Shown piece after piece: positions 44,435-52,490 of a DNA stretch of 64,000 bases. The position numbers and the translations under genes are program-made. The stretch's first letter is position 1; the number at the start of each line of letters is the position of its first letter. The DNA comes from Palleronia pelagia (GTDB lineage: Bacteria > Pseudomonadota > Alphaproteobacteria > Rhodobacterales > Rhodobacteraceae): assembly GCF_900110115.1 (NCBI RefSeq), contig NZ_FOCM01000005.1:186001-250000 (forward strand), in the 5' to 3' direction. The notes below the pieces were generated by a model. The model was not told where the DNA came from. It searched no databases and saw only the letters and a list, made by a program, of their open reading frames with translations.

Positions 44435-45484
44435 TCACGGGCGTTGCCCGACGAAGCGCCCCGCGCCCGCCGGCGCCGCAAGCGCCGCGTGCCCGGCCCC
44501 CAGCAGTGCCATGCGCTCGGCCACCGTGCCCTTCGGCGGGCCGGGCCGGCGGGTTTCCAGGTCCACATGCAGGAGGAAATGCTCGCCCGTGGCCAGCAAT
44601 GTCTCGCCGCGCCACATCTGGTGGAACAGGTGCAGCTTGGCCCCCGCGCTCTGCAGGGCGTGGGTGGTTATGTGGAACACCTCGCCCGCCAAGATCTCGG
44701 ACAGGTGGCGGATATGAGTCTCGGCGGTGAAGAAGGAGCCGCCGGACGCGATGTAGTCCGGCGTGCAGCCCAGGTCGTCCATCAGCCGCTCGGTCGCGTC
44801 GGCAAAGGCCAGCAGGTAGCGCGACTCGGTCATGTGGCCGTTGAAATCCGTCCAGTCGAGCGGCACCGCCCGCCGCGCCGTCTCGACCGGGCGGCTCCAG
44901 TCCGGTGCGGGTATGGGCCAGCGCAACTCGTCCGCCTTCAGATGAGCACCCAGCCCGCAATCGGCGTGGCGCAACGCGCGGAGGATGCCGACCAACACCG
45001 CATCGCCGCCGGGCTGTGGCGGCGGGCCGTCCGGGACCATGCCCAGTTCGGTCAGCACGGTCGCGGCATGGTCACGCGCGGCCGCATCGGTCGGCGCGAT
45101 CGTGACCGAGGGCCAAATGTAGACGGGGTCATGGGCTTCGATCCCGACGGTGCCCAGGCGCCGTGGCGCTCCGTTTGCGTCGTGCAGGACCGGCGGCGCT
45201 CCCGACCCCTCGACCGATATCAGCGCCGCGGGATCAAAGCTGCCCACGATCACGACCGTATCGGTGGCAGCGTCCATGGCATCGAGTCCCGTCAGTCGCC
45301 CCTCGGGCGGCAAGGCCCGGTCGTAGAGCCCGGGCAAGGCCAGCCGCGCGCGTACCAGCACCGCGTCGAAATCGGGTCCGTGCAAGTCTTCGGGCACCGC
45401 CACGTCCCATCCCAGGATCAGCAGCCGGGCCGCCCAGCCCGCCGCGCGCGGACAGGTGCCGAGAATAGCGGCGCGCGGGCTCAC
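44435..45484 (-). CDS. Degenerate carnitine-dehydrogenase-like domain fused to betainyl-CoA thioesterase
   Basis: 349 residues. The C-terminal about 150 residues are a hotdog thioesterase with DWTDFNGHMTESRYLLAF (about 209-226) and SGGSFFTAETHIRH, like the C-terminal half of carnitine 3-dehydrogenase/betainyl-CoA thioesterase fusions. The N-terminal part keeps the shape (GWAARLLILGWDVAV) but the GxGxxG cofactor motif reads GTCPRAAG, and the domain is far shorter than the about 320 residues of a true dehydrogenase. It is likely thioesterase-only. Overlaps the lipocalin gene by four bases. Confidence 0.8.
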   Translation of the reverse strand: MSPRAAILGTCPRAAGWAARLLILGWDVAVPEDLHGPDFDAVLVRARLALPGLYDRALPPEGRLTGLDAMDAATDTVVIVGSFDPAALISVEGSGAPPVLHDANGAPRRLGTVGIEAHDPVYIWPSVTIAPTDAAARDHAATVLTELGMVPDGPPPQPGGDAVLVGILRALRHADCGLGAHLKADELRWPIPAPDWSRPVETARRAVPLDWTDFNGHMTESRYLLAFADATERLMDDLGCTPDYIASGGSFFTAETHIRHLSEILAGEVFHITTHALQSAGAKLHLFHQMWRGETLLATGEHFLLHVDLETRRPGPPKGTVAERMALLGAGHAALAAPAGAGRFVGQRP

Positions 45485-46029
45485 GGTGCGGCCTGGGGCG
45501 TCATCCGCAGGCGCGAGAGGTCATAGCCGTTGAACGACAGGATCCGGCGCGCGGCCTCGAGCCGGTCCGGCGGAATCGTGGGCTCGCGGTTCAGGATCCA
45601 GCCGGCGCGCCCCGACGGCACGCCAACCACAGCGGTGCGATAGCCTTCGTCGACCCACAGCACCCAGTAGGGCGCACTCAGGAACGGAACGCTGTCGAAC
45701 CGCACTTCCAGCCGTCCGGGACCGGCGGGCCTGGCCGTCCCCTCGATGCTGCGCAGGTCACCGTCCGCGTCGAGGCAGGAATTGCGCACGTTGAAGCCGT
45801 TGTCGTTGCGGGGCGTGTAGACCGCCTGCGTCTGGCGGCAGCCGTCCTGGAACGGCACCGGGTAGGACGCGATCTCGTACCAGCGCCCGGCGTAGCGGTC
45901 GGGCTTGAACGACGCGATCGACCCCATGGAAACAGTGGTGTCGCGGTACACCTCGGCGGGAAACAGCGGCGCCTCGGTCGAGCAGGCGGCGAGGACCAGC
46001 GCCAGCGCGGCGATCAGACGTCTTTGCAT
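45481..46029 (-). CDS. Outer-membrane lipocalin (Blc-like)
   Basis: 182 residues from the ATG at 46029. A lipobox LAAC ends the signal peptide (MQRRLIAALALVLAAC). The Blc family core is DRYAGRWYEIASYPVPFQ (about 44-61), and a later NREPTIPPDRL. Bacterial lipocalins carry lipids such as lysophospholipids. The start overlaps the upstream lipoprotein gene by 16 bases. The position in a lipid-related operon agrees. Confidence 0.87.
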   Translation of the reverse strand: MQRRLIAALALVLAACSTEAPLFPAEVYRDTTVSMGSIASFKPDRYAGRWYEIASYPVPFQDGCRQTQAVYTPRNDNGFNVRNSCLDADGDLRSIEGTARPAGPGRLEVRFDSVPFLSAPYWVLWVDEGYRTAVVGVPSGRAGWILNREPTIPPDRLEAARRILSFNGYDLSRLRMTPQAAP

Positions 46030-46544
46030 TCGGTGGCCCTTGTGCCGCTGTCGGTGAGGATCTCGTGGCAGCCCAAAAGCGGCGTGATCGGCGCGCAGGT
46101 CCGCGACCGGGCGAGGCAGGCGCCCAGGCAATCGCTCTCGCGGGTGCAGCTCTTGTTGGCGTCGCGCGGGGTGCGGTAGCAGATGAAACCGGACTCGCCG
46201 GCCCTGCCCCAGCGTCCGCCATCTTCGGTGCAGGCCCGTTCGGCCGGCGACGGGGTGCGTGCCGGCGGTGTCTGGGGCGTCGCCGTGTCACCGTTCGAAG
46301 GGTCATCCAGCGACTGCACACGGACGGTCTTTGGCGCGGCGAGCGATTCAGTCGGCGGCGCGGCGTCACTCGACGCCACAGCCGTTTCCTCAGGCTGAGG
46401 CGCGGCTGCGGGCAATTCCAGGCCTTCCGGCGCAGGCCGCACCGTCAGCGTCGGCGCTTCGACCTCTCCACCCCGAGGGTCGAGAGACTCGAGACATCCC
46501 GACAGGGCGAGCAGCGCCGCGAAGGCGAGAACCAGCGATCTCAT
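46014..46544 (-). CDS. Cysteine-rich lipoprotein, unknown function
   Basis: 176 residues from the ATG at 46544. Signal peptide with lipobox LSGC (MRSLVLAFAALLALSGC), a Pro/Ala/Glu-rich low-complexity spacer (about 25-105) and a C-terminal region with about eight Cys (ACTEDGGRW, ICYRTPRDANKSC, DCLGACLARSRTC). The Cys spacing suggests disulphides. No family recognised. Overlaps the SGNH gene by four bases and the lipocalin gene by 16. Confidence 0.75.
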   Translation of the reverse strand: MRSLVLAFAALLALSGCLESLDPRGGEVEAPTLTVRPAPEGLELPAAAPQPEETAVASSDAAPPTESLAAPKTVRVQSLDDPSNGDTATPQTPPARTPSPAERACTEDGGRWGRAGESGFICYRTPRDANKSCTRESDCLGACLARSRTCAPITPLLGCHEILTDSGTRATECKDV

Positions 46545-47164
46545 GCCAGCCCCCGGATCACCGGGACCAGCGCGCGGCCCAGCGCGGCGTGGGCGGGCGC
46601 GCGGAAATGGACGCCGTCGGCAGGGTCGCATGCGATGACGCCGCCCGCGTCGAAGAAGGCCACACCCTCCTCTGCCGCCACGCGGGCAAGGTGCTCGGGC
46701 AAGCTTGCCCCGCGGGTTTCGGCGCCGCGATAGAGCTCACCGTAAAGCCCCGCCGCGTAAGGCTCCGGCGGCGCGATCCAGAGCCGGCGCGCCCCCGGCA
46801 CGTGGCGCGGGATCTCGGCCAGCAGGCGGCGGGCGCATTCGGACACCTCGAACCCGGTGAAGCCGAACATGGCCTTCAGGTCGTTGGTGCCCAGCATCAC
46901 CGCCACGATGTCGACGGGAAGGTGCGAGCCCAGAACGGCGGGCAGCACGCGCAACCCGTTGCGCCACGGCCCGGCGGTGGGATCGTCGCTGCAGATCGTG
47001 CGGCCGGGCAGCGCCTCGGGCGTCACTTTCCAGTCCGGCCCCAGCGCAGCGGCCAGAACGCCCGGCCATCGTTCGTCGTCGCCCAGACGGGGCAATTCGC
47101 CCCAGGCCTCGCGCGGCTGGGTGCCGAAGCTGTTGCTGTCGCCGTAGATCAGAAGATGGGGCAT
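46541..47164 (-). CDS. SGNH/GDSL hydrolase (arylesterase-like)
   Basis: 207 residues. Block I is IYGDSNSFGT (catalytic Ser about 10), block III MLGTNDLK (about 90-97) and block V DGVHF with the catalytic Asp and His (about 188-192). No signal peptide, so cytoplasmic or exported otherwise. An esterase or acyl-thioesterase of SGNH type; the substrate is unknown. First gene of a coupled group (SGNH, lipoprotein, lipocalin, thioesterase fusion). Confidence 0.87.
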   Translation of the reverse strand: MPHLLIYGDSNSFGTQPREAWGELPRLGDDERWPGVLAAALGPDWKVTPEALPGRTICSDDPTAGPWRNGLRVLPAVLGSHLPVDIVAVMLGTNDLKAMFGFTGFEVSECARRLLAEIPRHVPGARRLWIAPPEPYAAGLYGELYRGAETRGASLPEHLARVAAEEGVAFFDAGGVIACDPADGVHFRAPAHAALGRALVPVIRGLA

Positions 47165-47218
47165 CGCGCGCCTTTCGGTTCTGCGCGCAGATGGCCCGAT
47201 TTGCGCCGCCGCTTCAAG

Positions 47219-48259
47219 TCAGTAGGGCATCGGATGGGCCCGGTGGGTGGCGTCGATCTCGTCCATCAGCTCATCCGACAGCGTCACGTCCTGCCCGGCG
47301 ATGATATGGTCGAGCTGCGCCATGTCGGTGGCCCCGAAGATCGGAATCGTGTTCCAAGGGCGCGCGCGGGTCCAGGCCATGGCCATGTGCACCGGGTCGA
47401 CGCCGTGGCGGGCGGCCAATGCCTCGTAGGCCGCGACCGCCTCGAAAGCGCGGTCGGTCTTGCGCCCGCCGAGGTCGCCGTTCAACGCCATGCGCGAGCC
47501 TTCGGGCACCTGCCCGCCCTGGTATTTGCCGGTCAGCAGGCCCGCGGCCAGCGGCGAGAAGGCCAGCAGCGTCACGTCCTCGTGGTGGCTCATTTCGGCC
47601 AGGTCGCTGTCGTACTGGCGGCACATGAGCGAGTACTCGTTCTGCATGGTCGCCACGCGCGGCCCGTCCAGCCGCGCGGCGGCGTCGAGCCATTTCATCG
47701 TGCCCCAGGTGCTGTCGTTCGACAGGCCGAAGGACCGGATCTTGCCCTCGGCCACCAGCGCGGCCAGCGCGCCCATGACCTCGTCCACGTGATCCTGCAT
47801 CTGGGCGGTGTCCTGCCCGGTCGGGTCGAATCCCCAGATCTGGCGGAAATGGAAGGACCCGCGGTTGGGCCAGTGCAGCTGGTAGAGATCGACGTAGTCG
47901 GTCCGCAGCCGCCTCAGCGAGTCCTCCAGCGCGCCGCGCAGGGTCTCGGCGGTGATCGGTGCGCCGTTGCGCACCATCTGCGACGGCCCGGCGCATTTCG
48001 TGGCCAGCACGATATCGTCGCGGCGGCCGGTTTTGGCGATCCAGTCGCCGATGATCGTCTCGGTGTCGCCGACGGTTTCGGCCAGGACGGGGTTCACCGG
48101 GTACATCTCGGCGGTGTCGATGAAGTCGATTCCGGCGTCGAGAGCGCGATCGATCTGGGCATGACCGCCGGCCGCATCGGTCTGCCGCCCCCAGGTCATG
48201 CTGCCCAGGCACCAGCCCGATACCTCGATCCCCGTGCGGCCCAGCGTCGTGCGATCCAT
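47219..48259 (-). CDS. Aldo/keto reductase
   Basis: 346 residues, close to YajO/Tas-type AKRs. The catalytic tetrad is partly visible: Asp in IDFIDTAEMYP with Tyr, and a later LATKCAGPSQ (Lys). QLHWPN gives the conserved His. Reduces aldehydes or ketones with NADPH. The gene is 54 bases upstream of the SGNH gene, probably in the same transcription direction. Substrate unknown. Confidence 0.9.
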   Translation of the reverse strand: MDRTTLGRTGIEVSGWCLGSMTWGRQTDAAGGHAQIDRALDAGIDFIDTAEMYPVNPVLAETVGDTETIIGDWIAKTGRRDDIVLATKCAGPSQMVRNGAPITAETLRGALEDSLRRLRTDYVDLYQLHWPNRGSFHFRQIWGFDPTGQDTAQMQDHVDEVMGALAALVAEGKIRSFGLSNDSTWGTMKWLDAAARLDGPRVATMQNEYSLMCRQYDSDLAEMSHHEDVTLLAFSPLAAGLLTGKYQGGQVPEGSRMALNGDLGGRKTDRAFEAVAAYEALAARHGVDPVHMAMAWTRARPWNTIPIFGATDMAQLDHIIAGQDVTLSDELMDEIDATHRAHPMPY

Positions 48260-48369
48260 GTCCCGTCCCTTCCCGTTGCGGCGTTTCGCACAGACCTACC
48301 CGGCCCACCGCGATTGACAAGAGGCACGCGCGGAATAGAACATAAAGAGAACAAACCGGAGCCCCCGCC

Positions 48370-49005
48370 ATGACCGCCCTGCCCGCGACCCTGCTGACCC
48401 GTGGCCCCCATCGCCCCGACGCGGCGCCGGGGCTGGCGATCGCGGGCGATCTGCGGCTGGCGGCCGGCCGGGTGCACGAGCTTTGCGGGATCTCGCGGCG
48501 CATGCTGGCGCTGGCCATCGCGGCGCGGGCCACGGGGCCGGTGCTGTGGATCGCGCCGGGCCACGTGACGGTGCAGCCCAATCCCTGCGGCTTCGCCCCC
48601 TGGCTCGACCCCGCGCGGCTGCTGCACGTGCGGGCCGATCATGACCGCGACCTGCTGTGGGTGATGGAGGAATCCCTGCGCAGCGGCGCCGCCCCCACGG
48701 TGATCGCCGACCTGCCGGGGCCGCCCGGCCTGACGGCGGTGCGCCGGCTGCACCTGGCGGCCGAGACCGGCAGCAAGGACGGCGCCGCCGCGCCCCTGGG
48801 CCTGCTGATGACGCCCGATGGCGGCGCGCCGGGGGTCGAGACGCGCTGGCAGATGACCCCCGATTTCGACGGAGACGGCGCGGGGTGGCGGCTGGACCGG
48901 CAGCGGGCGCGGACCGCGCCCCCCCGCAGCGACCGTCTGGGCGCCGCGACACTGCTGGGCCATGCCCCGCTGCGGACGGACCGCCCCCTGGCGCGGGCGC
49001 ATTGA
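48370..49005 (+). CDS. ImuA-like (RecA/SulA-fold) protein
   Basis: 211 residues. GRVHELCGISRRMLALAIA and ARATGPVLWI (about 32-60), followed by LLWVMEESLRSGAAPTVIAD and PGLTAVRRLHLAAETGSKDG, resemble the ImuA family, a RecA-like partner of ImuB and DnaE2 in SOS mutagenesis. The Walker A is not intact. No imuB or dnaE2 follows, unlike the usual cassette, so it is either a stand-alone paralogue or a cassette split elsewhere. The three palindromes at 49031-49094 lie immediately downstream. Confidence 0.7.
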   Translation: MTALPATLLTRGPHRPDAAPGLAIAGDLRLAAGRVHELCGISRRMLALAIAARATGPVLWIAPGHVTVQPNPCGFAPWLDPARLLHVRADHDRDLLWVMEESLRSGAAPTVIADLPGPPGLTAVRRLHLAAETGSKDGAAAPLGLLMTPDGGAPGVETRWQMTPDFDGDGAGWRLDRQRARTAPPRSDRLGAATLLGHAPLRTDRPLARAH

Positions 49006-49030
49006 GCAAGCCGCGCCGCATCCCGCGCCC

Positions 49031-49094
49031 GAATTATCCAGGATAATTCGCAGGAGATTATCCCAAGATAATCTCGGCCCGATCATCCCGGATG
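49031..49094. repeat. Three tandem palindromes in the convergent gap
   Basis: First, GAATTATCC-A-GGATAATTC (49031-49049), a perfect 9-base inverted repeat with a one-base centre. Second, GAGATTATC-CCAA-GATAATCTC (49054-49075), perfect 9-base. Third, CATCC-C-GGATG (49084-49094), perfect 5-base. They share an ATCC/GGAT or ATTATC/GATAAT core. No T tract follows any of them. The block stands 25 bases after the ImuA-like stop and ends 17 bases before the DoxX stop. Confidence 0.75.
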
Positions 49095-49110
49095 GCCTGG
49101 GACGGGACCC

Positions 49111-49467
49111 CTACTCGCGCGGCTCCCAGGCCGCGCCCGCCAACACCAGCAGCCCGCCCGCCACGGCCCAGTTCTTGACGAAGATGCTCATCTGCCAGCC
49201 ATCCCCGGGCACGAAGTGGAACAGGCTAGTCACCATGCAATATACTGCCAGCGACAGCGCCACCGGCGCCAGCCGCCAGCCCGCGACCAGTGCCAGCGCA
49301 CCCGCCGCGTTGAACGCGGCCGCGGGCCAGACCAGCCACACGGGCCAGCCGCGCCCCGCCAGCAGGTCCTGCACCAACTCGGGCGCCGCCAGCTTCTGCG
49401 CCGCCCCCGCCGCGAACAGCACCGCCAGCAGAACCCGCCCCACGGCCATCAGAACGCGCTGCAACAT
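49111..49467 (-). CDS. DoxX family membrane protein
   Basis: 118 residues from the ATG at 49467, four transmembrane segments (about 5-23, 43-62, 66-84, 100-112). Typical DoxX motif in VLFAAGAAQKLAAPE and WQMSIFVKNWAVAGGLL. DoxX-type proteins take part in thiosulphate oxidation or redox balance in some organisms, but here function is unknown. Frame extension to 49890 is a shadow. Confidence 0.83.
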   Translation of the reverse strand: MLQRVLMAVGRVLLAVLFAAGAAQKLAAPELVQDLLAGRGWPVWLVWPAAAFNAAGALALVAGWRLAPVALSLAVYCMVTSLFHFVPGDGWQMSIFVKNWAVAGGLLVLAGAAWEPRE

Positions 49468-49530
49468 CTCTGGTCCTCCGGTCCCGCCCCGTGCATTCTG
49501 GCGCCGAACACGCCGCCGGGACCCACGCCC

Positions 49531-49674
49531 ATGACCAACACCATCGCCATCCTGCTGGCCAGCCTGATCGTCACACTTTTCGTGCTGGACCGGGTCCTTG
49601 GCGACGGCGCCGGTACGCTCTTCGTGGCGCGCGAGCTGGCCGGTCTGATCGGTTGGCTGGCCTTCTGGCGCTAA
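49531..49674 (+). CDS. Small one-helix membrane protein
   Basis: 47 residues (MTNTIAILLASLIVTLFVLD ...), with one transmembrane segment and an amphipathic tail ending LIGWLAFWR. The ATG at 49531 has GGGACC upstream as a weak ribosome site. It lies 88 bases before gapdh. Possibly expressed with it. No family name can be given. Confidence 0.5.
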   Translation: MTNTIAILLASLIVTLFVLDRVLGDGAGTLFVARELAGLIGWLAFWR

Positions 49675-49762
49675 GGCGGCGGTTGACCTCGGGGCGCGAA
49701 TGGCTTTCAAAACAAGGCAATCGGCCCCGTCCACGCGGGCCGCAACCAGATGGAGAGACGAC

Positions 49763-50761
49763 ATGACAGTCAAGGTCGGCATCAACGGCTTCGGCCGCAT
49801 CGGGCGCAACGTGCTGCGCGGCATCATCGAATCGGGCCGCACCGATATCGAGGTCACCCATATCAACGACCTCGGGCCCGTCGAGACCAACGCCCATCTG
49901 CTGCGCTATGACAGCGTGCACGGCCGCTTCCCGGCCGAGGTGACCACCGGCGACGACTGGATCGACGTGGGCCGCGGCAAGATGACCGTCACGGCCGAGC
50001 GCGACCCCAAGGCCCTGCCCTGGGACGGCGTCGACATCGCGCTGGAATGCACCGGCATCTTCACCAGCGCCGAGAAGGCCGCATGGCACCTCGAGAACGG
50101 CTCGGACCGCGTGCTGGTCTCGGCCCCGTGCTCGAACGCGAACAAGACCATCGTCTACGGCGTGAACGAGGGCACGCTGACGTCCGAGGACAAGGTGATC
50201 TCGAACGCGAGCTGCACCACCAACTGCCTGTCGCCCGTGGCCAAGGTGCTGAACGACACCATCGGCATCAAGCGCGGCTTCATGACCACGATCCACAGCT
50301 ATACCGGCGACCAGCCGACGCTGGATACCATGCACAAGGACCTGTACCGCGCGCGCGCCGCGGCGCTGAACATGATCCCCACCTCGACCGGTGCCGCGAA
50401 GGCCGTGGGCCTGGTGCTGCCCGAGCTGAACGGCAAGCTCGACGGCGTGGCGATCCGGGTGCCCACGCCCAACGTGTCGGTCGTCGACCTGGTCTTCGAG
50501 GCCGACCGCGACACGACGGTCGAAGAGATCAACGATGCCATCCGCAAGGCCGCCGACGGCCCTATGAAGGGCATCCTGGGCTACACGGACGAGATGCTGG
50601 TCTCGGGCGACTTCAACCACGACCCGCATTCGTCGGTCTTCCACATGGACCAGACCAAGGTGATGGAGGGCACCATGTGCCGCATCCTGACCTGGTACGA
50701 CAACGAGTGGGGCTTCTCGAACCGCATGGCCGACACCGCCGTGGCCATGGGCAAGCTCTAG
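49763..50761 (+). CDS. gap: Type I glyceraldehyde-3-phosphate dehydrogenase
   Basis: 332 residues. Starts MTVKVGINGFGRIGRNVLRG with the NAD-binding GxGxxG. The catalytic Cys is in SNASCTTNCLSPV (about 151) and the substrate site IHSYTGDQ (about 174-181). It interconverts glyceraldehyde-3-phosphate and 1,3-bisphosphoglycerate. GGAGAG lies five bases before the ATG at 49763; the upstream frame start is rejected. A hairpin follows the stop by eleven bases. Confidence 0.97.
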   Translation: MTVKVGINGFGRIGRNVLRGIIESGRTDIEVTHINDLGPVETNAHLLRYDSVHGRFPAEVTTGDDWIDVGRGKMTVTAERDPKALPWDGVDIALECTGIFTSAEKAAWHLENGSDRVLVSAPCSNANKTIVYGVNEGTLTSEDKVISNASCTTNCLSPVAKVLNDTIGIKRGFMTTIHSYTGDQPTLDTMHKDLYRARAAALNMIPTSTGAAKAVGLVLPELNGKLDGVAIRVPTPNVSVVDLVFEADRDTTVEEINDAIRKAADGPMKGILGYTDEMLVSGDFNHDPHSSVFHMDQTKVMEGTMCRILTWYDNEWGFSNRMADTAVAMGKL

Positions 50762-50772
50762 GACCAACACGC

Positions 50773-50805
50773 GACGCGCGCCGTTCCCATGGGACGGCGC
50801 GCGTC
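50773..50805. terminator. Hairpin between convergent gap and DUF6647-like genes
   Basis: Perfect 12-base stem GACGCGCGCCGT / ACGGCGCGCGTC with a nine-base loop, TCCCATGGG. No T tract follows, so intrinsic termination would be weak; it may protect 3' ends or act in both directions. Confidence 0.55.
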
Positions 50806-50825
50806 ATGCTTCCAAGGCGACCGCG

Positions 50826-51371
50826 TCATTCGGGGTGGATGTCGCGCGATGTGCAGCCCGCCTGGATCACCACAGCGATCCAGTTGACCGGCGCTTCCAG
50901 CCCCCTTTCCCGCAACCACTGGTCCTGAAGCCTGTAGGCGGCGAGCTCGGCAGCCTCGGGGCAGTAGAAATGCGCCCCGGCCTGGCGGTGGTGCACCAGT
51001 TCGTGCAGCAGAACGCTGGCATCCAGCGTCCTGTCCTGCCGCCAAGGCGCGACCAGAAGCACACGGGCCCGATCCTCGTCGTAAAGACCGCGAAGCTTGC
51101 CGTGGCCTCGGACGGCCGGACCGTGCAGGGCCTGCGCCTCGCCCGATGCGACGAGCGAAATCGACAGCGGATCGGGGTTACGCGGCAGGTCGCTGTGGGT
51201 GTCGAGCCAGGCTTCAAGCGTTTCGCGCAGGGCCGCGACATCCTCGGCGTGGCGCCATGCCGGGTCGGGATCGAAGCGCAGGTTCGGCGCGGCACCGGCC
51301 GAGGCCAGCGGCAGCATCAGCGAAAGGGCAAGGATCAGGGCACGACAACGGGAGCGGGCAAGGACCGGCAT
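50826..51371 (-). CDS. Exported metalloprotease-like protein (DUF6647-like)
   Basis: 181 residues with a signal peptide (about 1-28). A zinc-binding-like HELVHHRQ motif (about residue 123) lies after VLL, and Cys residues near 140 and 175. Similar proteins are annotated as DUF6647 in roseobacters as far as I recall. Proteolytic activity has not been shown. Divergent from the LysR gene with 128 bases between starts. Confidence 0.7.
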   Translation of the reverse strand: MPVLARSRCRALILALSLMLPLASAGAAPNLRFDPDPAWRHAEDVAALRETLEAWLDTHSDLPRNPDPLSISLVASGEAQALHGPAVRGHGKLRGLYDEDRARVLLVAPWRQDRTLDASVLLHELVHHRQAGAHFYCPEAAELAAYRLQDQWLRERGLEAPVNWIAVVIQAGCTSRDIHPE

Positions 51372-51499
51372 GGCAACCTCCTGGGCGTCTCGATTTTGGA
51401 TTTCCTGCGATCGATGCTAGGCTGCGTGCCATTGAAGCTGCAAAAGACGGTTTTTCATGCCGGCATGCGGAAAATTCATCCCCCCAGGACGTGCCTGCC

Positions 51500-52408
51500 A
51501 TGGGACGTAGGCTGCCCCCCTTCGCCGCGATCCGCGCGTTCGAGGCCGCGGCACGCCATCTGTCCTTCACCAAGGCCGCGGACGAGCTGTGTCTTTCGCC
51601 CTCGGCGATCAGCCACCAGATCCGCGCGCTGGAGGACTTCCTGGACACGAAGCTGTTCGAACGGCGCGCCAACCAAACGCACCTGACCCTCACGGGGCGC
51701 GGTTACGCGCGCCGGATGACCACGCTGCTCGACCGGCTCGAGGCCGACACGGCGTCGATCCTGACCCGCGCGGACCGCACTCTGCGCGTCCTGTGCACGC
51801 CCGGTTTCGCGGCCCGCTGGCTGGTGCCCCGCCTTGACCGGTTCGAGCATCCCGAGGCTGTTCGGCTGCGCGTGTCGACCGGCGCGCCCTCGACCGACTT
51901 CGCCAGCAACGACGCCGACGTGGTGATCGGATGGACCGAACCCACGGTCCCCGACGCCGACGTGGTCCCGCTCATGCGGTCCGGGCGGTATCCGGTGGCC
52001 TCGCCCTCATTCCTGGCCGCCAATCCGCTGAACCGCCCCGAGGACCTGTGCAACGTCACGTTGATGCACGACGAGACGATGGACCAGTGGAACGAATGGT
52101 TCGCGGCTGCCGGTGTCGCCGCGCCGCGCCTGCCCCGCGGCCCCGCCTTCCCGAATTGCGAGCTGGCCACCTCGGGCGTCGAGCAGGGACTGGGCGTCAG
52201 TCTCGGCTACGACATGATGGTGCGCGACACGATCAAGGCGGGGCGATTGGTGCGCCTGTTCGACACCGTGACCATGCCCTTCGTCATCTATTCGTTCATC
52301 TGCCAGAGCCACCGCGCGGACGAACAGATGATCTCGGCCTTCCGCGCCTTCCTGACGCGCGAGATGCGGGCGAGCGGCGACGCGGCCTTCGAGCTGGTCG
52401 CCGAGTAG
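51500..52408 (+). CDS. LysR-family transcriptional regulator (GcvA-like)
   Basis: 302 residues from the ATG at 51500 (MGRRLPPFAAIRAFEAAARH). The helix-turn-helix is LSFTKAADELCLSPSAISHQ, and the substrate-binding domain runs about 95-290. The start MGRRLPP is the GcvA-like one; frames from 51146 are rejected. Target genes are not evident: the divergent metalloprotease-like gene or genes elsewhere. GcvA-like factors often respond to amino acids. Confidence 0.88.
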   Translation: MGRRLPPFAAIRAFEAAARHLSFTKAADELCLSPSAISHQIRALEDFLDTKLFERRANQTHLTLTGRGYARRMTTLLDRLEADTASILTRADRTLRVLCTPGFAARWLVPRLDRFEHPEAVRLRVSTGAPSTDFASNDADVVIGWTEPTVPDADVVPLMRSGRYPVASPSFLAANPLNRPEDLCNVTLMHDETMDQWNEWFAAAGVAAPRLPRGPAFPNCELATSGVEQGLGVSLGYDMMVRDTIKAGRLVRLFDTVTMPFVIYSFICQSHRADEQMISAFRAFLTREMRASGDAAFELVAE

Positions 52409-52490
52409 ACACCGCGCGCGGCCCGCGTCGTGCAAATCGCCGGTCCGCGACGTCTTGCCCTTGTCGCGCGGGCAGCCGATATCCCTGCCC

